Origin: Mongoliimonas terrestris
GTDB lineage: Bacteria > Pseudomonadota > Alphaproteobacteria > Rhizobiales > Pleomorphomonadaceae
Reading direction: 5' to 3'
Length of the DNA stretch: 64,000 bases
Assembly: GCF_001927285.1 (NCBI RefSeq)
Contig: NZ_MSIG01000014.1
Location: 53,126 to 117,125, forward strand
A program made the translations under genes and the position numbers. Below, in pieces: positions 42,533 to 50,256 of the stretch. Below the pieces are notes generated by a model. That model saw only the letters and a list, made by a program, of their open reading frames with translations. It searched no databases and was not told the DNA's origin. Each line of letters starts with the position of its first letter. Position 1 is the first letter of the stretch.

Positions 42533-43479
42533 GGCCGGCCGAGCTCAACCTTCCCGCCGGGCGGACCCGGCGGCGCCCGCCCGCCCATCCGCGCCTCGAC
42601 CTCGACCGCGACGGCGCCCACTGGCCGAACCGGGAGGCGAGCCGGCTCGTGCGCGCCGGCGGCGTGCGCTGGCACGTGCAGCAGATGGGCACCGGCCCGG
42701 ACGTGCTTCTCGTCCACGGCACGGGCGCCTCCACCCATTCGTTCGGCGCGCTCGCGCTGGAACTTGCCGGCCGCTTCCGCGTCACCGCCTGCGACCTGCC
42801 CGGCCACGGCTTCACCGACCGGCTACCTTCCGCCCGCATGACGCTGCCCGGCATGTCCGACGCCCTCGCCGACCTTCTCGCCGCCCTCGACGTGCGGCCA
42901 GCGGTGGCGGTCGGCCATTCGGCCGGCGCCGCCATCCTGATCCGCATGTGCCTCGACGGCCGCATCGCGCCGCGGGTCGTCGTCAGCCTCAACGGCGCCC
43001 TCTCGGGCTTCCGCGGGCCGATCGGGCGCTTCTTCTCGCCGCTCGCCCAGATGCTGGCGCTGAACCCGCTCGTGCCCCGCGTCTTCGCCCGCCGCGCCCG
43101 CGACCCGGCCGTTCTCGCCAACCTCGTCGAGCGCACCGGCTCGCGCCTGTCGCCGGACCAGGTCGCCCTCTACGGCCGCCTCGCCGCCGACCCGGACCAC
43201 GTCTCGGCGGCGCTCGCCATGATGGCCGGCTGGGACCTCGGCGCCCTCCAGGCTGGCTATGCCCGCCTCAAGACGCCGGTGGTGCTCGTCGCCGGCTCGC
43301 GCGACGGCATGGTGCCGGCCGACCAGGTGTTCGATCTGGAACGCCGGATCCCGCACGCCCGCGCGGTCGTCCTCCGCGGCCTCGGCCACCTCGCCCACGA
43401 GGAGGCGCCGGAGGCGATCGCCGCCGTCATCGAATCCGCCGCCCGCGAGCACGGCGCCCTGCCGGAGGCCGGCCCGTGA
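42529..43479 (+). CDS. bchO: BchO, alpha/beta-hydrolase-fold protein of magnesium chelatase loci
   Basis: The 316-residue alpha/beta hydrolase has the oxyanion region LLVHGTGASTHSFG, nucleophile elbow VGHSAGAAIL, acid region VAGSRDGMVP and C-terminal histidine GLGHLAHEEAP. bchO genes follow bchID in purple bacteria; the reaction, if any, is unknown. The order here is bchI-bchD-dxs-bchO, so dxs separates it from its usual partners. The first about 40 residues are Arg/Pro-rich and may include a few codons more than the true start. The stop overlaps the GTG of crtI. Confidence 0.9.
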   Translation: MRPAELNLPAGRTRRRPPAHPRLDLDRDGAHWPNREASRLVRAGGVRWHVQQMGTGPDVLLVHGTGASTHSFGALALELAGRFRVTACDLPGHGFTDRLPSARMTLPGMSDALADLLAALDVRPAVAVGHSAGAAILIRMCLDGRIAPRVVVSLNGALSGFRGPIGRFFSPLAQMLALNPLVPRVFARRARDPAVLANLVERTGSRLSPDQVALYGRLAADPDHVSAALAMMAGWDLGALQAGYARLKTPVVLVAGSRDGMVPADQVFDLERRIPHARAVVLRGLGHLAHEEAPEAIAAVIESAAREHGALPEAGP

Positions 43480-45029
43480 CCATCCCGCGCCCGCCCGCCG
43501 GCTTCCGCACCGATGCGCCCGACGCCCCGTTCGGCGCCGACCCCGGCCGCCCGCACGCGGTCGTCATCGGCAGCGGCTTCGGCGGCCTTGCCGCCGCCGT
43601 CCGGCTCGGCGCGCGCGGCTACCGGGTCACCGTCCTGGAACGGCTCGCCGCCCCCGGCGGACGGGCGGAGGTCCACCGGCAGGACGGCTTCACCTTCGAC
43701 GCCGGCCCCACCATCGTCACCGCCCCCCATCTCCTCGACGAGCTCTGGGCCCTCTGCGGCCGCTCCTTCGCCGCCGAGGTGGATCTGCGTGCGCTCGACC
43801 CCTTCTACCGGCTCGTCTTCGCCGACGGCGGCCACCTCGACGTCTCCGGCGACGCCGCCCGCATGCGCGCCGAGGTCGCCCGCATCGCCCCCGCCGACCT
43901 TGCCGGCTACGACCGCTACCTCGCCCACGCGGACGCCATGTTCCGCGTCGGCTTTCAACAGCTCGGCACCCTCCCGTTCGGCTCCCCGGCCGACATGGCC
44001 CGCGTCCTCCCGGCGCTCCTGAAGCTCTCCGGCTGGCGCTCGGTGCACGGCCTCGTCTCCCGCTACGTGCGCGACGAGCGCCTGCGGATCGCCCTCGGCT
44101 TCCACCCGCTCTTCATCGGCGGCAGCCCGTTCACCGCCACCGCCGTCCTCACGCTGATCTCGGCGCTGGAGCGCCGCTTCGGCGTCCACTTCCCGATCGG
44201 CGGCACCGGACGGCTCGTCACCGGCCTCGTCGACCTCGTCCGCCACCAGGGCGGCACCCTCCGTTGCCGGGCCGACGTGGCGGAGATCACCGTCGCGGAC
44301 GGCCGCGCCACCGGCGTGCGCCTCGCCACCGGCGAGGTCATTCCGGCCGCCGTCGTCGTCTCCAACGCCGACGCCAGCCATACCTACCGCACGCTGCTGC
44401 GCGCCACGGTGCGCCGCCGCTGGACCGACCGGCGCATCGACCGCGCCCGCCAGTCCATGAGCCTCTTCGTCTGGTACTTCGGCACCTCCCGCCGCTTTAA
44501 TACCGTGCCCCACCACACCATCCTGCTCGGCCCCCGCTACAAGGGCCTCATCGAGGACATCTTCGCCGCCCGCGGCCTGCCGGACGACTTCAGCCTCTAC
44601 CTGCACCGGCCGACCGCCACCGACCCCGACCTCGCGCCCCCCGGCTGCGACGCCTTCTACGTGCTCGCCCCGGTGCCCAACCTCGACGCCCCGATCGACT
44701 GGACGACCGCCGCCGAGCCCTTCCGCCGGCGCATCGCCGCCGCCCTGGAGACCCGCCTCCTGCCCGGCCTCTCGGCCTCCGTGGTCACCTCGCGCGTCAC
44801 CACGCCGCTCGATTTCGCCGGCCGCCAGCTCGCCTTCAAGGGCGCCGCCTTCGGCCTGGAACCCGTCCTCACCCAGTGCGCCTGGTTCCGGCCGCACAAC
44901 CGGAGCGAGGACGTCGACCGGCTCTATCTCGTCGGCGCCGGCACCCATCCGGGCGCCGGCATTCCCGGCGTCCTCTCGTCCGCCAAGATCCTCGACCAGG
45001 TGGTGCCCCATGCCGACGCTCTCCGCTGA
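43476..45029 (+). CDS. crtI: Phytoene desaturase CrtI
   Basis: This 517-residue FAD-dependent desaturase starts at GTG 43476, coupled to bchO (GTGA). It has the N-terminal dinucleotide fold AVVIGSGFGGLAAAVRLGARG, the PGGRAEVHRQDGFTFDAGPTIVTAP region, FHPLFIGGSPFTATAVLTLISALERRFGVHFPIGGTGRL, and the C-terminal FAD motif LYLVGAGTHPGAGIPGVLSSAK. It should take phytoene to neurosporene and/or lycopene; the number of steps cannot be read directly. The final 20 bases overlap crtB. With CrtC, CrtD and CrtF encoded nearby, the spirilloxanthin route is expected. Confidence 0.94.
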   Translation: MTIPRPPAGFRTDAPDAPFGADPGRPHAVVIGSGFGGLAAAVRLGARGYRVTVLERLAAPGGRAEVHRQDGFTFDAGPTIVTAPHLLDELWALCGRSFAAEVDLRALDPFYRLVFADGGHLDVSGDAARMRAEVARIAPADLAGYDRYLAHADAMFRVGFQQLGTLPFGSPADMARVLPALLKLSGWRSVHGLVSRYVRDERLRIALGFHPLFIGGSPFTATAVLTLISALERRFGVHFPIGGTGRLVTGLVDLVRHQGGTLRCRADVAEITVADGRATGVRLATGEVIPAAVVVSNADASHTYRTLLRATVRRRWTDRRIDRARQSMSLFVWYFGTSRRFNTVPHHTILLGPRYKGLIEDIFAARGLPDDFSLYLHRPTATDPDLAPPGCDAFYVLAPVPNLDAPIDWTTAAEPFRRRIAAALETRLLPGLSASVVTSRVTTPLDFAGRQLAFKGAAFGLEPVLTQCAWFRPHNRSEDVDRLYLVGAGTHPGAGIPGVLSSAKILDQVVPHADALR

Positions 45030-46053
45030 CGACCGCGCCGGGAGCGAGGCCATGCTCCGCCACGGCTCCAAGTCCTTCTTCGCCGCCTCGCTCCTCCTGC
45101 CCCGGCGCGTCCGCGGGCCGGCGACCGCCCTCTACGCCTTCTGCCGGGCCGCCGACGATGCGGTGGACGGGGAGGGCCGCGGCCCTGCCGCCGCGGTCGA
45201 CGCGTTGAAGGCCCGCCTCGACCGCATCTACGAAGGCCGCCCGCGCGATCTCCTCGTTGACCGGGCCTTCGCCAGCGTGGTGGAGGCCCACGCCATCCCG
45301 CGCGCCCTCCCGGACAGCCTGATCGAGGGCTTCGCCTGGGACGCGGAGGGCCGCCGCTACCCGGATCTCGCCAGCCTGGAGGCCTATGCCCTCAGGGTGG
45401 CCGGCTCGGTCGGCCTGATGATGGCCCTCGTCATGGGGTGCCGCGACGAGGCCGCGCTCGCCCGCGCCGCCGACCTCGGCATCGCCATGCAGTACACCAA
45501 CATCGCCCGCGACGTGGGCGAGGACGCCCGCGCCGGCCGGCTCTACCTCCCGGCCGACTGGCTCGCCGGCGCGGGCGTCGATCCGGACGCCTTCCTGGCG
45601 GACCCCAAGCCTTCGCCGGCGCTCTTCGCTGTCGTCCGACGCCTGCTCGCCACCGCCGACCGGCACTACGCGGCCGCGCGCGCCGGCATCGACCTTCTGC
45701 CGCGCCCCTGCCGCCCCGCCATCCTCGCCGCCAGCCTCGTCTACGGCGACATCGGCACCCGGCTCCGCGCCGCCGGCTGCGACCCGCTCGCCGGCCGGAC
45801 CGTGGTGCCGAAGGCCCGCAAGGCCATGCTCATCGCCCGCGCCTGCGCCGGCGCCTTCGTCGCCACCCGGCCCTCCCACGCCCCCGCGCCACCCGCCGCC
45901 CGCGCCCTCGTCCTCACGGTCGCCGAGGCCCAGCCGCCTCCGTCCCCCGCGCGCCTCGGCCCCGAACGCCTCATCGACATCCTCACCGCCCTCGAAACCC
46001 GCAACCGCCAAGCCGCCAACCTCCGCCCCACCCGCATGCGCATCGCGCGATAG
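45010..46053 (+). CDS. crtB: Phytoene synthase CrtB
   Basis: The 347-residue squalene/phytoene synthase condenses two GGPP. Motifs are LRHGSKSFFAASLLLPRRVR, the first aspartate motif YAFCRAADDAVDGE and the second NIARDVGEDARAGRLYLP, with QYTN just before it. The C-terminal about 45 residues are Pro/Ala-rich and variable. ATG 45010 lies within crtI, so the two enzymes are translated together. This is the last gene of the rightward run that began at bchF; a repeat-rich gap follows. Confidence 0.95.
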   Translation: MPTLSADDRAGSEAMLRHGSKSFFAASLLLPRRVRGPATALYAFCRAADDAVDGEGRGPAAAVDALKARLDRIYEGRPRDLLVDRAFASVVEAHAIPRALPDSLIEGFAWDAEGRRYPDLASLEAYALRVAGSVGLMMALVMGCRDEAALARAADLGIAMQYTNIARDVGEDARAGRLYLPADWLAGAGVDPDAFLADPKPSPALFAVVRRLLATADRHYAAARAGIDLLPRPCRPAILAASLVYGDIGTRLRAAGCDPLAGRTVVPKARKAMLIARACAGAFVATRPSHAPAPPAARALVLTVAEAQPPPSPARLGPERLIDILTALETRNRQAANLRPTRMRIAR

Positions 46054-46080
46054 GGGCGGGGAAGCGGGTGCCCCGACAGA

Positions 46081-46631
46081 CCCCCTCTCCCCTTGAGGGA
46101 GAGGGTTGGGGAGAGGGGTGAACCACCGCCGCCAGCCGTCCACCCGCCCCAGACCCGCCGCCCCGGCCGACCCCACGCACCCACGTCCCGCCCGATGCGA
46201 TCCCCCCACGGCCCCCGTCGGCGCCGACACCCCTCACCCCAACCCTCTCCCTCAAGGGGAGAGGGGGCGCGTCGGTGGTTCGATCGAGTCACGGCAAATG
46301 TCGATTGGCCGCGGACCCCACCCGCCAGTCGTCCGCCGCCACCCCCCGACCGCACCCGCGACACACCCCCTCTCCCCTTGAGGGAGAGGGTTGGGGAGAG
46401 GGGTGAACCACCGCCGCCAGCCGTCCACCCTCGACAAGTTCACCGCGGCCAGCCGTCCGCCCTCGACAAGTTCGCCGCCGCCAGCCGTCCACCCGCCCCA
46501 GACCCGCCGCCCTGGCCGACCCCACGCACCCACGTCCCGCCAGCTCCAATCCCCCACGGCCCCTGTCGGCGCCGACACCCCTCACCCCACCCCTCTCCCT
46601 CAAGGGGAGAGGGGGCGCGTCGGTGGTTCGG
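46081..46631. repeat. Two tandem copies of a long inverted-repeat element between crtB and the small gene at 46751
   Basis: Copy 1 has 40-base arms at 46081-46120 and 46228-46267, complementary with one mismatch and separated by 107 bases. Copy 2 has arms at 46366-46405 and 46576-46615, separated by 170 bases. The left arms are identical. Each arm also contains its own palindrome (CCCTCTCCC-CTTGA-GGGAGAGGG). The extra 63 bases in copy 2 are two more copies of a roughly 32-base unit containing TCGACAAGTTC and CCAGCCGTCC (46431-46493). The gap 46054-46750 otherwise shows no believable gene. Similar CCCTCTCC..GGAGAGGG repeats are common between genes in Hyphomicrobiales. Confidence 0.85.
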
Positions 46632-46750
46632 GGGAAACACGGCCAACGTCGCTCACCAGATGGCACTCCATCCGCCAACCGCACCCATCCCCACCTTCCC
46701 CCACCCCCACGCCCGCCCTACCTCTCTCCCCATCCCGAGGAGATCGCCCC

Positions 46751-46891
46751 ATGTCGTCCGGCTGGATCGTCGCGCTCGAACTCGCCCTGGTGCTCGGCGT
46801 CGCTCTCGTCTTCGCGCTCCGGGAATTCCGCACGCTGAAGCGCCTGCGCCAGGAGCGCGAGGCCGCGAACACCCGTCCGCCGGACCCCTGA
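46751..46891 (+). CDS. Small single-helix membrane protein
   Basis: The 46-residue product has a membrane helix at residues about 5-22 (WIVALELALVLGVALVFAL) and then a basic amphipathic tail (REFRTLKRLRQEREAANTRPPDP). An AGGAG lies 9 bases before ATG 46751, a good ribosome binding site in an otherwise non-coding, repeat-rich gap. The N-out/C-in charge pattern looks like a real small membrane protein. It ends 11 bases before the convergent crtC stop. I do not know a named family; the place among carotenoid genes hints at a photosynthetic-complex role. Confidence 0.65.
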   Translation: MSSGWIVALELALVLGVALVFALREFRTLKRLRQEREAANTRPPDP

Positions 46892-46902
46892 GCGCCGCCG
46901 GG

Positions 46903-47766
46903 TCACCCCCGACGCGGCATGCGGAACGGCAGCATGGCCTGCACGATCGGTGCCCGGAACCGGTCCAGCGACAGGCTCTCGTGCACCCCGACGGCCGTGT
47001 GCCCATCGAGCCCCAGCCGCACCAGCGAGCGCGCGTAGAAGGGCGTGTCCTCCAGCGTCCGCAGCACCTTGGCCGTGCCGGCGTCGTCCGAATGGGCCGG
47101 CCGCGGCATCAGCCAGCCGGTGCGGCGCAGAGCCACCGGCGGCGGCGCGGCGAGCACCTCCGACGAGCCGTCCCGCCCCACGTCGAGCCGGAAGGCGCGC
47201 GACGCGGAGTGCCGCGGCTGCAGCGCGTAGACGATGCTGGTGCCCCGCCCGTCGGTGACGCGCGACCACGACCAGGACCGGAACCCGACCTCCAGCGGCT
47301 CGTCGCCGTGGTTGTGGTCCACGTAGGCGTCGCCGCTCCAGTGCCGGTCGGGGCCTTCCAGGTCCACCTCCATGCGGGCGACCGGCGCGATCGGCTGCCA
47401 AACGTGCCCGCCGAAGAGGTCGAGCGCGTGGGGGGCGAAGGGTGCCGCCGGCAGGTCCACCCGCACCTCGCCGCGCAGGCGCCGCGGCAGCGGCACGCGA
47501 ACCTCGTCGAACCGGATCGTCAGCGTGCGCCCTGCCACACTCATCCGGCTCGGCCCCACGACCAGGGCGGTGGCGTCGCGGGTCAGCGACCCGCGGCCCC
47601 GCTCCGTCATCGCCCAGCCGCCGTGCCGGTCGTAGACCGCCACGTTGATGGCCACGTGGTTCTCCGGGTCGGCGGCGCCGCGCCGGCGGGCGAAGGCGTA
47701 ATAGGGTGAGAAGACGCTGCCGACGAAGCCGATGATGGTGATGGCCGACTTGCCGTCGTCGCTCAC
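46903..47766 (-). CDS. crtC: CrtC, carotenoid 1,2-hydratase; start uncertain
   Basis: CrtC adds water across the terminal 1,2 double bond of acyclic carotenoids (hydroxyneurosporene/rhodopin formation). Family segments are FVGSVFSPYYAFARRRG, GRGSLTRDATALVVGPS, HVWQPIAPVARMEVDL and YVDHNHGDEPLEVGFRSWSWSRV. The chosen GTG 47766 overlaps the crtD stop (GTGA) and gives 287 residues. The same frame, however, continues upstream with FERPVGPGGYAWWYVDGVSDDG, which looks like genuine CrtC sequence, yet has no ATG, GTG or TTG until ATG 47964. The true start may therefore be non-standard or lie well inside crtD. Confidence 0.85.
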   Translation of the reverse strand: MSDDGKSAITIIGFVGSVFSPYYAFARRRGAADPENHVAINVAVYDRHGGWAMTERGRGSLTRDATALVVGPSRMSVAGRTLTIRFDEVRVPLPRRLRGEVRVDLPAAPFAPHALDLFGGHVWQPIAPVARMEVDLEGPDRHWSGDAYVDHNHGDEPLEVGFRSWSWSRVTDGRGTSIVYALQPRHSASRAFRLDVGRDGSSEVLAAPPPVALRRTGWLMPRPAHSDDAGTAKVLRTLEDTPFYARSLVRLGLDGHTAVGVHESLSLDRFRAPIVQAMLPFRMPRRG

Positions 47767-49304
47767 TCCGTCGACGTACCACCAGGCGTACCCCCCCGGC
47801 CCGACCGGTCTTTCGAAGCCAAGTCCCGGATGGCCGCCCGCGCGGCCAACTGGCCCGACAGGGTCGCCATCGGCAGGCCGGGACCCGGGTGCGCGCTGCC
47901 GCCCGCCAGGTAGAGCCCGGGAATCGGCGTCCGCGGTCCCGGGCGCCGGAAGGCCGACGACCATCCGTGGGTCGCCCGTCCGTAGAGCGCCCCGCCCGTC
48001 GCCGGGAACATCCGGGCGAAATCCGTGGGCGTCGTGGTGGTCACCGCCAGGGGGGAGAGCGTCAGGCCGAGCCGCGCCAGGTGACTGAAGGTTGCGGATT
48101 GACATCGGGCGATCTCCTCGGCGGTGAGCGGTTGGCAATCGCCGTCTGCCGGGGCGTTCACCAGGATCAGCAGCCGCTCCGGGCCGTCCACCGGATGGCC
48201 CGCTTCGCGGTCCTGGGCGCAGACGTAGACGGTGGGCTGTTCGGGAAGGCGGCGCTTCTGGAACAGGGCCTCGAACTCGGCCGGGTAGTTGTCCGAGAAG
48301 AAGACGCTGTGCCGGGCGAGCGGCACGCCGGAGGTGCGGGCCGCCGCCGCGAAGGTGACGGCCGAAAGCGATCGGGAGAGCCGCGGCATGGCGGGCGCCG
48401 CCTTGACGACGTGGGTGCCGAGAAGGCCGGACCCGAGCGCCGCGATGTCGCCGTTGTGGATCACGAGGTCGGCCTCCAGCCGGTCGCCGGCCGCCGTCAC
48501 CACGCCGCTGATCCGGCCGCGCGCCACCTCGATGGACGAGACCGCGCAGTCGGTCACGATCCGGGCGCCGAGGCTGACCGCAAGGTCCGCGGTCGCGTCC
48601 ACGATGGCGGCGATGCCGCCGTCCACCACGTGCACGCCCATCTGCTCCACGTGCGCCACCAGCATCAGGGTCGCCGGCGCCGCGAAGGGCGACGAGCCGC
48701 AGTAGGTGGCGTAGCGCGCGAAGAGCTGGCGCAGGCGCGGATCCTCGAAATGGTCGTGGAGCGCCCGCCAGAGCGACGTGAACGGTCGGAGCGCGATCAG
48801 GTCGGAAAGGCCCGCCAGCCCGGCGCGGCGAATCAGCCCGGCGAGACTGGCGCCGTCGGCGTGCAGATAGGGCTGCTCCAGCGTCTCGTAGACCCGCTGG
48901 GCCGCCCGGCAGAAGGTGAGATAGCGCAGGGCCTCCGCCGAACCGGCGAATCGGCCGATGGCGTCGGTCGCCGCCTTCGGGTCCGTGTGCAGGTCCAGCC
49001 GCGATCCGTCGGGCCACACATGGCGGGCGAGGATCTCCACCGGCCGGAGGGCGATGTGATCGTCGAGCCGGCGCCCGCCGACCGCGAAGAGGGCGTCGAA
49101 CACCGGCTTCAGGGTGAACACCGTCGGGCCACAGTCCACCGGTCCGGCGGGCGTCGCGACGGTGCGCACCTTGCCGCCCACCCGGGGAGCGGCCTCCAGC
49201 ACCGTCACGTCCAGCCCCTCGGCCGCGAGTTCGACGGCAGCCGCAAGACCGCCCATGCCGCCCCCGACCACGAGTGCCCGTGCCGTTGCCACGATCGGTC
49301 TCAC
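47763..49304 (-). CDS. crtD: CrtD, methoxyneurosporene/hydroxycarotenoid 3,4-desaturase
   Basis: This 513-residue FAD desaturase of the CrtI family introduces the 3,4 double bond in the spirilloxanthin/spheroidene pathway. The N-terminal fold is ALVVGGGMGGLAAAVELAAEG, followed by GGKVRTV, GPTVFTLKPVFDALF and, at the end, FRRPGPRTPIPGLYLAGGSAHPGPGLPMATLSGQLAARAA. GTG 49304, with GAGG upstream, is preferred; an ATG at 49334 has no ribosome binding site and falls in the operator. A GTG at 49292 is also possible. It is divergent from crtE, sharing a control region with a perfect PpsR-type site, and is coupled to crtC downstream. Confidence 0.93.
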   Translation of the reverse strand: MRPIVATARALVVGGGMGGLAAAVELAAEGLDVTVLEAAPRVGGKVRTVATPAGPVDCGPTVFTLKPVFDALFAVGGRRLDDHIALRPVEILARHVWPDGSRLDLHTDPKAATDAIGRFAGSAEALRYLTFCRAAQRVYETLEQPYLHADGASLAGLIRRAGLAGLSDLIALRPFTSLWRALHDHFEDPRLRQLFARYATYCGSSPFAAPATLMLVAHVEQMGVHVVDGGIAAIVDATADLAVSLGARIVTDCAVSSIEVARGRISGVVTAAGDRLEADLVIHNGDIAALGSGLLGTHVVKAAPAMPRLSRSLSAVTFAAAARTSGVPLARHSVFFSDNYPAEFEALFQKRRLPEQPTVYVCAQDREAGHPVDGPERLLILVNAPADGDCQPLTAEEIARCQSATFSHLARLGLTLSPLAVTTTTPTDFARMFPATGGALYGRATHGWSSAFRRPGPRTPIPGLYLAGGSAHPGPGLPMATLSGQLAARAAIRDLASKDRSGRGGTPGGTSTE

Positions 49305-49328
49305 TGCTTGACAGCCTCGATGCTTGAG

Positions 49329-49346
49329 TGTCATTTTTTTTGGACA
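49329..49346. promoter_or_regulatory. PpsR/CrtJ palindrome in the crtD-crtE divergent region
   Basis: TGT at 49329-49331, twelve bases containing eight consecutive T, and ACA at 49344-49346 make a perfect TGT-N12-ACA site. It lies 44 bases before crtE and 25 bases before crtD, so one site can control both directions. A near-match, AGT-N12-ACA, is at 49355-49372; the centres are 26 bp apart, the same spacing as the bchC pair. Confidence 0.72.
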
Positions 49347-49389
49347 GATTTGAAAGTAAAATCTGCCTGACAGTTGAGAGGGCCGGATC

Positions 49390-50253
49390 ATGGACGCCGC
49401 GAGCCGCATCGAGCTAGCCTTGCAGGATGCTCTCCAATCCGCCGCGAACGGCTGTCCGCCGCGTCTGGCGGCCGCCATGCGGGACGCGGTTGTCCCCGGC
49501 GGGGCGCGCATACGACCACGGCTTACAATCGCGGTTTCGTACGCCTGTGGAGACGACAAACCGGCTACATCGGACGCTACAGCGGCTACAATCGAGCTGC
49601 TCCACTGCGCCTCTCTGGTGCACGACGACATGCCCTGTTTCGACGACGCATCGTTCCGGCGGGGTCGTCCGTCGATCCATGCGGCCTATGGGGAAAACGT
49701 CGCCCTTCTGACCGGCGACGCCCTGATCGTCCTTGCCTTCACCCACCTGGCCAGCCGGGTGGAGCTCCCGGAAAGGTTGAGCGCCCTCGTCGGCATCGTC
49801 GGCGCTGCCGTCGGCGCCCCGTCCGGAATCGTCGCCGGCCAGGCCTTCGAGTGCGAGCCCGACATCGCGCTTGGCGCCTATCACCGGACGAAGACCGGCG
49901 CCCTCTTCGCCGGCGCCACCATGGCCGGCGCGGCCGCCGCGGGCTTCCCGGCGGAGCCCTGGCGGGCGCTCGGCATGGCGGTCGGCGAGGCCTACCAGGT
50001 CGCCGACGACATCCGCGACATGGTCTCCACCCCCGCCGAGCTCGGCAAGCCGATCGGCCGGGACGAGGTGCTCGGACGGCCGAGCGCCACCCGGGAATTC
50101 GGCCTCGACGGCGCCATTCTGCGGCTCAAGGACCTGGTGGCGCGCGCCATCGCCGTGGTGCCGGACTGTCCGGGCGACGCCATGCTGAAGGCCTTGATCC
50201 TCAGGGAAACGCGCAAGTTCCTGCCCGAGGACCTCGCGGCGCGGGCGGCCTGA
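49390..50253 (+). CDS. crtE: Geranylgeranyl diphosphate synthase CrtE
   Basis: This 287-residue trans-prenyltransferase makes GGPP for carotenoids and the bacteriochlorophyll tail. The first aspartate motif is SLVHDDMPCFDDASFRRGRPS and the second is AYQVADDIRD, with the GGARIRPRL IPP-binding region. The first about 70 codons use noticeably less GC-rich synonymous choices than neighbours. It opens the crtEF-bchCXYZ-puf superoperon and is divergent from crtD across an 85-base control region. Three bases separate it from crtF. Confidence 0.94.
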   Translation: MDAASRIELALQDALQSAANGCPPRLAAAMRDAVVPGGARIRPRLTIAVSYACGDDKPATSDATAATIELLHCASLVHDDMPCFDDASFRRGRPSIHAAYGENVALLTGDALIVLAFTHLASRVELPERLSALVGIVGAAVGAPSGIVAGQAFECEPDIALGAYHRTKTGALFAGATMAGAAAAGFPAEPWRALGMAVGEAYQVADDIRDMVSTPAELGKPIGRDEVLGRPSATREFGLDGAILRLKDLVARAIAVVPDCPGDAMLKALILRETRKFLPEDLAARAA

Positions 50254-50256
50254 GCC

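Noticed and set aside
46081..46640. Possible CRISPR array in the repeat-rich gap after crtB
   Set aside because: Repeats are long inverted pairs with inner palindromes and no regular short repeat-spacer pattern; no cas genes are near.
46093..47709. 538-codon open frame through the repeat region and antisense to crtC
   Set aside because: The product is Pro/Arg/His low complexity from the repeats and then the antisense of crtC; no start signal.
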